Assembly (NCBI RefSeq): GCF_007115095.1
Contig: NZ_SULH01000002.1
Span: forward strand, 133,498-197,497
Length of the DNA: 64,000 bases
Direction: 5' to 3'
Source: Levilactobacillus enshiensis
Lineage (GTDB): Bacteria > Bacillota > Bacilli > Lactobacillales > Lactobacillaceae
This document shows, piece after piece, positions 35,229 through 43,241 of this stretch. Position numbers and translations under genes: made by a program. Below the pieces are notes generated by a model. It was given only the letters and a program-made list of their open reading frames with translations, did not search any database and had not been told where the DNA came from. The stretch's first letter is position 1; each line of letters starts with the position of its first letter.

Positions 35229-36572
35229 TTAGTACAATTCCAGGTACTGATCGCGTTCCCACTGAGAAACTTGGGTCCGGTAAGAATTGTATTCCAGATT
35301 CTTCGCTTCGATAAAGCTTTGGAAGAGGTGTTCACCCATGGCACCACGCATGACATCGTCAGCAGCCAAATCCTTCAACGCGTTGTGTAGCGTGTCTGGT
35401 AGGTTGGTGATGTGATTTTCCTGACGTTCTTCAGCGTCCATGCGGTAGATATTCCGGTCAACGGCCTCTTGTGGTGCTAACTTGTTCCGTAACCCGTCCA
35501 GACCAGCTTCCAGAACTGCCGCAATTGCCAGATATGGGTTAGCTGCAGGGTCAACGCTCCGGAGTTCCAGCCGCGTTGATAAACCACGAGAATTTGGCAC
35601 GCGGATCAATGGTGAACGGTTAGACCCAGACCAAGCGACGTAAACTGGGGCTTCGTAACCAGGCACTAAACGCTTGTAGCTGTTTACGATGGGGTTGCAG
35701 ATCGCCGTAAAGCTCCGAGCGTGCTTGAGTAACCCGCCTAAGAAGTGATAAGCGTCCTCAGACAACTGCATATCCCCGCCGTCCTTGTCGAAGAAGGCAT
35801 TGCCTTGGCCGTGGAACAGCGACATGTTCAAATGCATCCCTGAGCCGTTGATTCCTGCCAGTGGCTTCGGCATAAACGTTGCATACAGACCATACTTCCG
35901 CGCAATCGTCTTCACAACCAACTTAAAGGTTTGAATATTGTCAGCCGCCGTCAAGGCATCCGCATACTTGAAGTCGATTTCATGTTGACCAGGGGCCACT
36001 TCATGATGGGCTGCTTCAACATCAAAGCCCATTTCTTCCATCGTCAAAACGATTTCACGCCGACAATTCTCACCTAAGTCCATTGGGGCCATGTCAAAAT
36101 AGCTCCCCTTGTCATTAAGTTCGGTCGTTGGTTTGCCATTTTCATCCATTTTAAACAGGAAGAATTCAGGTTCTGGTCCAATGTTAAAGTCCGTGAAGCC
36201 GGCCTTACGCATGTCATTTAAGACCCGAATCAAGTTGTTCCGTGGGTCACCAGCGAATGGTTTTCCATCCGTTGTGTAGACTTCACAGATCACTCGAGCA
36301 ATCTTGCCCCGTTCCGTACTCCAAGGGAAAATCATCCAGGTTGAAAGGTCTGGGTACAGGTACATGTCACTTTCTTCGATTCGAACGAAACCATCGATGG
36401 AAGAACCATCAAACATCAACTTGTTTTCGAGCAACTTTCCAAGTTGGCTGATTGGCACCTCAACGTTCTTGATCGTTCCGAATAAGTCGGTAAACATTAA
36501 CCGTAAGAATTTGACATTTTCATCCTTTGCCATCTGACGAATGTCATCCTTGGAATATTCTGGTTTTGCCAT
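35229..36572 (-). CDS. glnA: Glutamine synthetase type I
   Basis: 447 aa, the length of the Firmicutes GSI-alpha form that lacks the adenylylation insertion. Signatures: [10 protein letters not shown], the metal/ammonia-binding [23 protein letters not shown], and [13 protein letters not shown] (ATP/glutamate binding). It makes glutamine from glutamate and ammonia. It follows glnR by 44 bp in a glnRA operon with a GlnR box upstream, so it is repressed when nitrogen is plentiful; feedback-inhibited GlnA also modulates GlnR in Firmicutes. Confidence 0.98.
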   Translation of the reverse strand: MAKPEYSKDDIRQMAKDENVKFLRLMFTDLFGTIKNVEVPISQLGKLLENKLMFDGSSIDGFVRIEESDMYLYPDLSTWMIFPWSTERGKIARVICEVYTTDGKPFAGDPRNNLIRVLNDMRKAGFTDFNIGPEPEFFLFKMDENGKPTTELNDKGSYFDMAPMDLGENCRREIVLTMEEMGFDVEAAHHEVAPGQHEIDFKYADALTAADNIQTFKLVVKTIARKYGLYATFMPKPLAGINGSGMHLNMSLFHGQGNAFFDKDGGDMQLSEDAYHFLGGLLKHARSFTAICNPIVNSYKRLVPGYEAPVYVAWSGSNRSPLIRVPNSRGLSTRLELRSVDPAANPYLAIAAVLEAGLDGLRNKLAPQEAVDRNIYRMDAEERQENHITNLPDTLHNALKDLAADDVMRGAMGEHLFQSFIEAKNLEYNSYRTQVSQWERDQYLELY

Positions 36573-36616
36573 TAAAATCGCTCCCTGTCAGTTTTTTTCT
36601 CGTCTAATACCACGGT

Positions 36617-37003
36617 TTAAAGAGGTCGTTGCTGATGTAGCCCTGACGACGGTTGACTGAAGCCGCTCTGACGAATGAATTCATCCTGCAAAATACGGCG
36701 GACATCTTCATCGGTCAATGGTCGCTTTTCAGCCGCTTGTTTTGCCTGTGCGGCTCGCTGCTGTTGCTCGTAAATGGCTTTAATCCCCGCAACGTTGACC
36801 CCATCGGCCAAGTAGTCCTTAATTTCTAGCAAGCGGTCAACGTCATTTAGCGAGTACAACCGCCGATTGCCGTCACTCCGCTCGGGAGAAACCAAGTCCT
36901 GAGCCTCATAGTAACGAATTTGACGCGCTGTTAAGCTCGTTAATTTCATGACGGTTCCCATTGGCAAAACAGCCAATGAACGCCGCAATTCCTTTTCCTT
37001 CAT
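36617..37003 (-). CDS. glnR: MerR-family nitrogen repressor GlnR
   Basis: 128 aa. N-terminal winged-helix MerR domain with LTSLTARQIRYYEAQDLVSPERS and RLYSLNDVDRLLEIKDYL; short C-terminal tail ending SGFSQPSSGLHQQRPL, the region that senses glutamine-bound GlnA. ATG at 37003 is preferred to the GTG at 37006 by spacing from AAAGGGGG. It represses its own operon through the site at 37068-37084. Confidence 0.96.
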   Translation of the reverse strand: MKEKELRRSLAVLPMGTVMKLTSLTARQIRYYEAQDLVSPERSDGNRRLYSLNDVDRLLEIKDYLADGVNVAGIKAIYEQQQRAAQAKQAAEKRPLTDEDVRRILQDEFIRQSGFSQPSSGLHQQRPL

Positions 37004-37032
37004 CACTACCGGCCCCCTTTAACTATGATGCC

Positions 37033-37060
37033 ATCATACCACGCTGAAAACGGGAGTCAA
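37033..37060 (-). promoter_or_regulatory. glnRA promoter
   Basis: Minus-strand TTGACT (rc at 37055-37060), 16-bp spacer, TATGAT (rc at 37033-37038). Confidence 0.75.
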
Positions 37061-37067
37061 GCTCACA

Positions 37068-37084
37068 TGTCACGTTTTATGACA
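37068..37084 (-). promoter_or_regulatory. GlnR operator
   Basis: TGTCACGTTTTATGACA is a perfect TGTNA-N7-TNACA GlnR/TnrA box immediately upstream of the -35 of the glnRA promoter. Autoregulation by GlnR is well established for this arrangement. Confidence 0.9.
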
Positions 37085-37149
37085 TGAACCCCTAAAATCT
37101 TTAATTCTTTAATTAATTGTAAGAACTAAGGACGTGAATCAGGGATAGT

Positions 37150-37368
37150 GTTCCATGTGCTCAGTAAGTGAACATTTGCCTGATTTAGTAGAAAACCCAA
37201 CTTGAGCCCTCGTGATTTGCGAGACTTCAAGCTGGGTTTTACCATTTTTCAGCCCTATCTGCCGGCCGGTAAGGCAACTAGACCACTAAATTGCCTAGTT
37301 TTAGGACCACTGTTGTTGCTAGAATAAGCGTAGGTCGTGCTTTGAGGCTTTCAACCTTTAACACGCAC
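37150..37368 (+). repeat. Dispersed structured intergenic repeat, copy B (5' arm degenerate)
   Basis: It shares with copies A and C the block TAGTAGAAAAC, a strong P3 hairpin (AAAACCCA...TGGGTTTT with CTTGAG/CTTCAAG inside, 37191-37239), the closing-stem arm TATCTGCCGGCCGGTAAGG, the P4 hairpin GGCAAC/TTGCC, and AGGACCACTGTTGTTG. Its 3' flank GCTTTGAGGCTTTCAACC matches copy C further than copy A does. The 5' closing arm and P2 are eroded. It lies between glnR and miaA, ending near the miaA stop. Confidence 0.8.
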
Positions 37369-37378
37369 TAAGTAATCG

Positions 37379-38296
37379 TCAGCTTTTCAGCCACTGCGCA
37401 ACGTGCGCTTCAATTTGTGCACGTTGTTCGGGGTGTTGGACCAGATCATACCACGTCGCCGTTGTCTGATTGCGAAACCACGTGAGTTGGCGTTTTGCAT
37501 AGTGCCGCGAATCTTGCTTGATTAAATCGATAGCGGTCGCTAGCTTATCGGGTTGGTTTATGACCGGAATCAATTCGCGGTAACCAATACCGGTAGCCGG
37601 CGGAAGGGTCGCTCCCCCCTGGTTAACCAGCCATTTGACTTCGTCTACTAGACCGTCCTTGATCATGAGATCGACCCGCTGATTGATTCGTTGATAAAGT
37701 AAAGCCCGATCAGTGTTTAGTGCCACGTAGCAGTCATCGTACTGGGGGCCGCCATTATCCTGATGTGAGAATAGCTTCCCCGTGACTTGAATGACCTCTA
37801 ACGCCCTTACCGTCCGTCGCACATTGGTTTGCGGAATCTTGGCGGCCGCTTGTGGATCCTGCTCGTTTAGCCGTTGCCACAAGTACTGGGGCCCCTTTTC
37901 CTGAGCAACCCCACGGAGTTGGGCCCGGACATCGGCATCACCAGGCGCTTCTGCCCCTAACTTCAAGCCATCAAAGAGCGCCTGTAAATAAAACCCGGTT
38001 CCCCCGGCAATAATCGGCAAATGTCCTCGCTGGCGAATCTCCGGAATCAATTTCTGTGCCGCCGCAACAAACTCGGCCACGGTAAACTGCTGGGTCACGT
38101 CACACACATCGATCAAATGATGCGTTGCCTGGGCCTGTTCGGTGGGCGTTGCCTTGGCCGTCCCAATATCCAAATGACGGTAGACCTGCATGGAGTCGCC
38201 CGAAATGATCTCCCCGTTGAACTTTTGCGCCAGCGCGATTGCGAGCGCCGTCTTGCCCACCGCGGTCGGACCTACAATCGCTAAGACCTTTTCCAA
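37379..38296 (-). CDS. miaA: tRNA dimethylallyltransferase
   Basis: 305 aa. P-loop GPTAVGKTALA at residues 9-19, the substrate-binding SGDSMQVYRHLDIGTAK block, and AGGTGFYLQAL. It prenylates A37 of tRNAs reading UNN codons. The start is TTG with GGAGG at 9 bases and lies inside the end of the upstream glycerophosphodiesterase gene (16-bp overlap), so the two are coupled. Confidence 0.97.
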   Translation of the reverse strand: MEKVLAIVGPTAVGKTALAIALAQKFNGEIISGDSMQVYRHLDIGTAKATPTEQAQATHHLIDVCDVTQQFTVAEFVAAAQKLIPEIRQRGHLPIIAGGTGFYLQALFDGLKLGAEAPGDADVRAQLRGVAQEKGPQYLWQRLNEQDPQAAAKIPQTNVRRTVRALEVIQVTGKLFSHQDNGGPQYDDCYVALNTDRALLYQRINQRVDLMIKDGLVDEVKWLVNQGGATLPPATGIGYRELIPVINQPDKLATAIDLIKQDSRHYAKRQLTWFRNQTTATWYDLVQHPEQRAQIEAHVAQWLKS

Positions 38297-39048
38297 GATG
38301 ATACGCCTCCCTGAATTTTGGTGCGCAGTGCCACGGCACGGGCCGGATAATCTGTGATCAGTCCCGCAAAGTGGTGCCGCAAGCAGTACGTCATGTCCGC
38401 CTCACTGTTGACCGTCCACGGTCGCAGTTGGGCATGGGGTAACCAGAAACGATGGGCCTTCACCCAGTGGATATCCGGATGCAAGCCCCCAACTTGGTGA
38501 CGCCGCTGCATTAATTTTGCCTGACGTCCAGCCGTTTTAAAGAGCTTCGCGTATTCTGCCTGCGGATATAGGGTCCGTAATGTCAAAATGGACTTGGCCC
38601 GGAAGCTGGAGAATACCAACCGAAAGGGCACTGGTTGTTGCTCAAAGTACGCAGCCAAACGCTGTTCGATCCCTGGATAATGAATCTTGTTGGTTTTAAG
38701 TTCTAGGTTAAAAACGCCGGTAAAATTGTCCGCAATCAGCAACTGAATGACCTCATCTAGCGTTGGAATCTGGGTCCCAGCATAGTCTGGACTGAAACGA
38801 CTCCCCGCATCTAACCGTTTTAGTTGCGTCAACGTTAGGTCTTTGATAAAACCCTCACCATTAGTCGTCCGGTCGACCCGCTCATCGTGCATAATGACTA
38901 GCTGCTGGTCTGCTGACAGTTGAACGTCGGTTTCGATACCATCAGCTCCCGCATCCAATGCCGCCTGAAAGGCCAGCAACGTGTTCTCAGGACGGGTCCC
39001 CTTGCTCCCCCGGTGTGCAATGATCTGCGTTGGTTGTTTGGTAAACAT
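38281..39048 (-). CDS. Glycerophosphodiester phosphodiesterase
   Basis: 255 aa GDPD TIM barrel with AHRGSKGTRPENTLLAF at the N-terminus (catalytic His and Glu), GIETDVQLSADQQLVIMHD and LELKTN. It hydrolyses glycerophosphodiesters to glycerol 3-phosphate and alcohol; substrates may come from lipid or lipoteichoic acid turnover. No signal peptide, so cytosolic. AGGAG precedes the ATG. Coupled to miaA. Confidence 0.95.
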   Translation of the reverse strand: MFTKQPTQIIAHRGSKGTRPENTLLAFQAALDAGADGIETDVQLSADQQLVIMHDERVDRTTNGEGFIKDLTLTQLKRLDAGSRFSPDYAGTQIPTLDEVIQLLIADNFTGVFNLELKTNKIHYPGIEQRLAAYFEQQPVPFRLVFSSFRAKSILTLRTLYPQAEYAKLFKTAGRQAKLMQRRHQVGGLHPDIHWVKAHRFWLPHAQLRPWTVNSEADMTYCLRHHFAGLITDYPARAVALRTKIQGGVSSWKRS

Positions 39049-39399
39049 GGCTTCAACTCCTCTTGAAAAATTTAAATACTAACTTGCAATTCGTCAATGA
39101 CTTCATAAGTAAGATTACCACAAAACTTGCATGACTTTAAAACGAATCGTGAGTTGGCGCGGCTGCAATCAAGTCAGGTCAGCGAACCCTACCAATGTGA
39201 CTGACTGTTTGCCTACAACTGCTGCTACCTTGACTCGACACTGAACCGTCTGCTTTCTCTCACCTCATGCGGATAGTCAGGTTAAACATGACCATTCTTC
39301 ATCTGACCATGAATCGCTGTAAATCACTAGCAATTTAGTCACAAAACCAGCATAATGGAAGCGGATAACTAAATTCTTAAATGATGGGAGTCGAATGCT
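39049..39399. other. 351-bp intergenic between divergent genes
   Basis: Spacer between the glycerophosphodiesterase gene and the plus-strand DUF3042 gene. It should hold both promoters; CATAAT near 39351-39356 could be the -10 for the plus-strand gene, but no paired -35 is convincing. I see no RNA element, repeat or open frame of note. Confidence 0.4.
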
Positions 39400-39576
39400 A
39401 TGAAACATTTCACAAAAGGATTTTTGTTTGGTGTCGTCGCAACCGCTAGTGCCGTCGCTGGTGCCGTCTTTTCATTTAAAAAGAAGGTCGTTCAACCCAT
39501 TGAAGACCAAGAATCACGTTTCGAAGAAAATCGGAAGCGTGCAAACCGCAAGAGCCATTCCGCTCACAACGGTTAG
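39400..39576 (+). CDS. DUF3042 family small membrane-associated protein
   Basis: 58 aa, starting MKHFTKGFLFGVVATASAVA with one short hydrophobic segment (about 8-25) followed by FKKKVVQPIEDQE and a charged FEENRKRANRK tail. This matches the DUF3042 family, which is found mainly in lactic acid bacteria and has no known function. GGGAG precedes the ATG by about 9 bases and a strong terminator follows the stop, which supports a real transcription unit. Confidence 0.88.
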   Translation: MKHFTKGFLFGVVATASAVAGAVFSFKKKVVQPIEDQESRFEENRKRANRKSHSAHNG

Positions 39577-39591
39577 TCGCTTACACCATAT

Positions 39592-39632
39592 AAAAAGAGC
39601 GTCGCGGAAAAAATCCGTGACGCTCTTTTTTT
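39592..39632 (+). terminator. Intrinsic terminator after the DUF3042 gene
   Basis: AAAAAGAGCGTCGCGGA pairs with TCCGTGACGCTCTTTTT; T-run on the plus side, A-run on the other, so it may work in both directions. Confidence 0.9.
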
Positions 39633-39750
39633 AACTGCTATTGTCGAAACGTGTGACTGAGGACAACCGGTTTCACCTGATCCTGAATTAAACCAGTTAA
39701 ACCTAAGAACCATCCGCACCAGTACACCATCCTCGGTCGCACCTTTAGGA

Positions 39751-40164
39751 CTAATATTTTGTCTTTTTCGTCTTACCTTGCCAACGTGAGTAACCCGTCT
39801 TTAAGATATAGATTTGATTGTATCCTTCTTTACCCAACATCAAGGCAGCCCGGGTGCTCAGTGTTTTCCCCTGATCATACAGGTAGACTGGCAGATCCGC
39901 ACGAATTTCTTGATGGTAGGCTTTAAACGTTGAGAAAGGAATACTCCGGGCGCCTAGAATATGGCCCGCATCAAAGTCCTTCTTTTCCCGCAAGTCGACA
40001 ACTTGTGCCTTACGGAGACCCGCTTGAAACGTGTCCTCGTCGATAAGGGTAGCGACGCGATTACGCCGAATGACTGTGGCTAATTCCCAACCGCCCCATG
40101 CGACTAACAAAATGATCAGGATGATGGTATAAATCGTCATCCCGGAGATTGCACCAATTACCAA
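39751..40164 (-). CDS. Membrane-anchored rhodanese-like protein lacking the catalytic cysteine
   Basis: 137 aa. One N-terminal transmembrane helix (about 9-28, MTIYTIILIILLVAWGGW) and a rhodanese domain with VVDLREKKDFDAGHILGARSIPF and TGYSRWQG. In the active-site loop the sequence is YLYDQGKTLSTRAA, where a cysteine is expected in place of the Asp, so it cannot act as a sulfurtransferase by the usual mechanism. The start could be the TTG at 40164 (GGAAGG 11 bases upstream) or the ATG at 40140. It follows the glucokinase gene by 26 bp, as YqhL-like genes do in lactobacilli. Confidence 0.88.
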   Translation of the reverse strand: MVIGAISGMTIYTIILIILLVAWGGWELATVIRRNRVATLIDEDTFQAGLRKAQVVDLREKKDFDAGHILGARSIPFSTFKAYHQEIRADLPVYLYDQGKTLSTRAALMLGKEGYNQIYILKTGYSRWQGKTKKTKY

Positions 40165-40190
40165 AACTAAATCGTCCTTCCTGGCTTTTA

Positions 40191-41162
40191 CTAGTTACTC
40201 TTTTGGAACCGCAATGCCAATGAAGCGGCCCCAATAACACCTGCATCATTTCCTAACTGTGCCAACCGGAGCTTCGTTGAATCACGAACGGCTGGGAAAG
40301 CATTTTCTTGGAAGTAACGCGTCGTTGGCTGTAATAACGTGTTACCGGCATTAGAAACACCACCACCAATGATAATGTTAGCGGGATTCAAAATGTTAGC
40401 AACGTTAGCCAAAGCCAACCCTAAGTAGAACGTGACCCGGTCAACGACTTGGTTAGCCAAAATGTCACCATTGTCGGCCAAGTAGAAGATCATTTTAGAC
40501 GTTACACTCTCTTGATTATCTTCCATTTCCTTTAAGCGTGACGTGCCCATGAAGTCTTTAGCCATGTCAGCGGCGACGTGAACGACCCCGGTAGCGGAAG
40601 CGTATTGTTCGAGACAGCCACGCTTGCCACACGTACACAGGTAACCATTGGGCTGCACCGTAACGTGGCCTAATTCACCAGCGCCACCGTTAATGCCGTG
40701 TAAGAGCCGGCCACCAGCGATGACCCCACCGCCGACACCGGTACCTAACGTGACAAAGACCACATCCGCATCTTTTTCACCGGCACCCTTCCAGTATTCA
40801 CCCAGAGAGGCGACGTTCGCGTCGTTGTCCAAGATAAACTGTAAACCGATACCCGCTTGGATCTGGTCACGAACCTGTTGCCGTTTCTTCCAGTTTAAGT
40901 TGAAGGCACCAATAACCGTTCCGTTTTCAATATCTACGGAACCAGGTGTCCCCATCCCGATACCGATAAAATCATCTTTACTAAATTCTGAATTTGTAAT
41001 GTGTTGGTTAATCGACTCAATAATGTTTGGGACAATATGACTGCCCTCATCAGAGATATCGGTGGGAATATTCCACTTCGTCAAGACTTCCCCAGAAACA
41101 GAGAGGAAAGCCATTTTCGTTGTGGTACCACCTAGATCGATTCCAATTAAATTCCGTGCCAT
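40191..41162 (-). CDS. glk: ROK family glucokinase
   Basis: 323 aa. ATP-binding GIDLGGTTTKMAF at the N-terminus, catalytic GMGTPGSVD and LDNDANVASLGEY, and the ROK zinc motif with CTCGKRGCLEQYAS. It phosphorylates glucose to glucose 6-phosphate. The ATG at 41162 gives the family N-terminus MARNLIGIDLG; the six-residue extension to 41180 is rejected. It follows yqgQ by 4 bp, the conserved rhomboid-yqgQ-glk order of Firmicutes. Confidence 0.97.
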   Translation of the reverse strand: MARNLIGIDLGGTTTKMAFLSVSGEVLTKWNIPTDISDEGSHIVPNIIESINQHITNSEFSKDDFIGIGMGTPGSVDIENGTVIGAFNLNWKKRQQVRDQIQAGIGLQFILDNDANVASLGEYWKGAGEKDADVVFVTLGTGVGGGVIAGGRLLHGINGGAGELGHVTVQPNGYLCTCGKRGCLEQYASATGVVHVAADMAKDFMGTSRLKEMEDNQESVTSKMIFYLADNGDILANQVVDRVTFYLGLALANVANILNPANIIIGGGVSNAGNTLLQPTTRYFQENAFPAVRDSTKLRLAQLGNDAGVIGAASLALRFQKSN

Positions 41163-41166
41163 AACT

Positions 41167-41397
41167 CTAAATCCCTCCAATGGATTGGTGTTTATCTCTT
41201 GCTCGTTGTTCTTCTAATCGGTGTTCATGCGTCAGAACCACCTTGGCCTGCACAAAAGTATGATCATCCACCACGCGCGCCTGGCGCAAATGGTCTAGTT
41301 CTAGTGCCATGACCTCAATATCCCAAAGCCGTTTGCCCACGTACACATAAATACCGAACTTTTTAAGTAGCTGCTGAACATCATATAACGTTTTCAT
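41167..41397 (-). CDS. yqgQ: YqgQ family protein (DUF910)
   Basis: 76 aa starting MKTLYDVQQLLKKFGIYVYV, the signature of the small helical YqgQ/DUF910 family, of unknown function, always next to glk and the rhomboid gene. The ATG at 41397 has GGAGG 10 bases upstream; the longer frame to 41424 is rejected. Confidence 0.92.
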   Translation of the reverse strand: MKTLYDVQQLLKKFGIYVYVGKRLWDIEVMALELDHLRQARVVDDHTFVQAKVVLTHEHRLEEQRARDKHQSIGGI

Positions 41398-41440
41398 TGT
41401 GCCACAACCTCCGTGAAATTGCACGAGTCATTTTCGTTGA

Positions 41441-42124
41441 CTATTGCGCCATACCGTGTAAATACAGCCAGACCAATCCAACAATTAGAACAACAGTCGC
41501 TACAATTCTCTTGATTACGCTAACCTTACCAATTCGAGGGACACCAACTGTATACGCTACCAAAAAGCCCACGACCAGCCCGCCTAGGTGACCAGCCATA
41601 TCAATGCCCGGCGTGAAGATATCGAACGCCAAGTTCATGATGATAAAGGCCATGAACGTTCGCGCAATTTGACGAATAACTGGATTCTGCCAGAAGGATT
41701 CGCCGAGCATCAGGAAAGCCCCGAATAGCCCGAAAATTGCGGTACTCGCTCCTGCGGACAAGCTATCTGAGAAGCAGAAGCTGGCCACGTTTCCCCCAAT
41801 TCCAGCAATCAGAAACATCGCCAGAAATCGGGTATGGCCAAACGCCGCTTCGATCTGGATACCCACAAAGTACAGGGTGATCATGTTCATCAAGATATGC
41901 GTAAACCCAATGTGCAAGAACATTGGGGTGAATAACCGCCACCACTCGCCTTGCTGAATCAAGACATTGACCTTAGCGCCAAACGTGATCAAAACGTTGA
42001 CGTCGGTGCTACCACCGGCCAAAGTCATGGCGCCGTACACCAGCACCATGATCACAATCAAGCCGACCGTCATAAATGGATATTGATCAAGCCGGCTGAG
42101 TCGATACTTAAGTTGCGTCACCAC
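41441..42124 (-). CDS. gluP: Rhomboid family intramembrane serine protease (GluP-like)
   Basis: 227 aa with six or seven hydrophobic helices. Catalytic serine in GASTAIFGLFGA and catalytic His in the later helix MAGHLGGLVVGFL; the preceding HIGFTHILMNM block is the conserved His/Asn region. It cleaves membrane-protein helices. It lacks the N-terminal and TPR extensions of B. subtilis GluP, which is usual in lactobacilli. The start is GTG behind AAAGGAAG. It is 17 bp after the 5-formyl-THF cyclo-ligase gene. Confidence 0.95.
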   Translation of the reverse strand: MVTQLKYRLSRLDQYPFMTVGLIVIMVLVYGAMTLAGGSTDVNVLITFGAKVNVLIQQGEWWRLFTPMFLHIGFTHILMNMITLYFVGIQIEAAFGHTRFLAMFLIAGIGGNVASFCFSDSLSAGASTAIFGLFGAFLMLGESFWQNPVIRQIARTFMAFIIMNLAFDIFTPGIDMAGHLGGLVVGFLVAYTVGVPRIGKVSVIKRIVATVVLIVGLVWLYLHGMAQ

Positions 42125-42141
42125 GAGGCTTCCTTTCTATT

Positions 42142-42690
42142 CTATAACTGTGCGGCTAAAACCGCATCTAATCTGACATCAAATGCTTCAACGGTCCAAT
42201 TGGGGTGACTCGCTTGTTGTGCAGGCAATGCCAGTGACACCTTAAACGCAGTCGTCTTTGGCAAGTAGCGATCATAATAACCGCCCCCAAAGCCTAATCG
42301 CTCACCGGTAGCCGCAAAAATGAGGCCTGGGACGACAATCAACCCAAATTGGTCTGGCGCAATAATTTCGCCATCAACGGGTTCTAACAGGCCAAATTTG
42401 CTCCGCTCGAAGTTTGTGCGGTCATCCACCACGTGAAAAGCCATTTGCCGATGCGGTAACGTCTCGGGTACGGCAACGACCTTGCCCTCTGCCCGTGCGC
42501 GATCGATGATCGGTTGTGTTGCCAGTTCAAAGCCACTACTAATCGTGGTCGCAATCTTACTAGCCGCTTGCCACTCTGGTAGTGCCCACAGCTGCTGATA
42601 AAGCTGATCACTAGCAGCTAGTCGTTGCTCAGCCGGCATGGTTTTGAGTGCCTGAATCGTCTGCTGTCGCAATTCTTTCTTGGTTGCCAT
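42142..42690 (-). CDS. 5-formyltetrahydrofolate cyclo-ligase
   Basis: 182 aa. N-terminal basic KKELRQQTIQALK segment, TTISSGFELAT in the region that contacts folate, and the Gly-rich ATP loop GERLGFGGGYYDRYL near the C-terminus. It converts 5-formyl-THF to 5,10-methenyl-THF, linking to FolD. First gene of the run leading to the rhomboid, yqgQ and glk. Confidence 0.96.
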   Translation of the reverse strand: MATKKELRQQTIQALKTMPAEQRLAASDQLYQQLWALPEWQAASKIATTISSGFELATQPIIDRARAEGKVVAVPETLPHRQMAFHVVDDRTNFERSKFGLLEPVDGEIIAPDQFGLIVVPGLIFAATGERLGFGGGYYDRYLPKTTAFKVSLALPAQQASHPNWTVEAFDVRLDAVLAAQL

Positions 42691-42766
42691 GGTGACGCCT
42701 CCCTAATCAATTCTCATTCTCTTTAACTTTATATTTGCAACGATTCTGGTGCATCAATAGTACCAC

Positions 42767-42834
42767 GCGAGCAACAGCCATCGACTGAAACCCGTATGTG
42801 TTGCTCGCACCGGCCCGACTATCATTCGGTCGGG
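42767..42834. repeat. Two adjacent inverted repeats upstream of the 5-formyl-THF cyclo-ligase gene
   Basis: GCGAGCAACA (42767-42776) pairs perfectly with TGTTGCTCGC (42799-42808), and CCCGAC (42814-42819) with GTCGGG (42829-42834). No T-run follows, so these are not ordinary terminators. Confidence 0.6.
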
Positions 42835-42873
42835 TACCATCCGTATTAGCCATCCAAGGACGACCATTAGTCA

Positions 42874-42906
42874 AACTACTGTTGCCCCTTCAACTTTTAG
42901 CTACAA
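42874..42906 (+). repeat. Possible terminal fragment of the dispersed repeat
   Basis: CTACTGTTG followed shortly by TTCAACTTTTAGCTACAAA resembles CTACTGTTGTTG and TTCAACCCTTAGCTGTAAA at the end of copy C (read on the minus strand). It would need an internal deletion. Tentative. Confidence 0.3.
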
Positions 42907-42936
42907 AAAAAGGTGCGGACTCTCGCCCGTACCTTA
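42905..42936 (-). terminator. rpmG intrinsic terminator
   Basis: GGTACGG/CCGCACC with one mismatch, followed by seven T on the minus strand; the stem includes the rpmG stop codon. Confidence 0.75.
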
Positions 42937-43083
42937 CTTAGTTTCACGATGCAAAGTTACTTTCCGGTCACGTGGGCAGTATTTCTTAAATTCAACCCGG
43001 TCCGGGTTATTACGCCGGTTCTTGCTGGATAAGTAATTGCGTTCGTGGCATTCTGTACATTCTAAAGTGATGTGTACACGCAT
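42934..43083 (-). CDS. rpmG: 50S ribosomal protein L33
   Basis: 49 aa, [18 protein letters not shown]..., the normal size. Cys9, Cys12 and Cys36 are present with Asp39 where a four-cysteine L33 has its last Cys (CPRDRK), a variant also common in other Firmicutes. The frame to 43173 lacks L33 homology and is rejected; the ATG at 43083 follows GGGAGG. Confidence 0.96.
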   Translation of the reverse strand: MRVHITLECTECHERNYLSSKNRRNNPDRVEFKKYCPRDRKVTLHRETK

Positions 43084-43241
43084 TGTGGGTAACCTCCCAA
43101 CTTGTTCAGAATTACAGGCTAGAGCCCTTAACTCGTAATATACTACCATTAATCCGGCGCAATTACCAGTCATAATCCCAAATATGTTAAGGAAAAATAC
43201 TTAACAGCTGTCAGAAACCTTTCCTCACTAGGCTTTAAGCC

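Noticed and set aside
42934..43083. Loss of the fourth zinc cysteine in L33 as an anomaly
   Set aside because: CPRD/CPKE/CSRE-type variants are common in Firmicutes L33, so this is ordinary.
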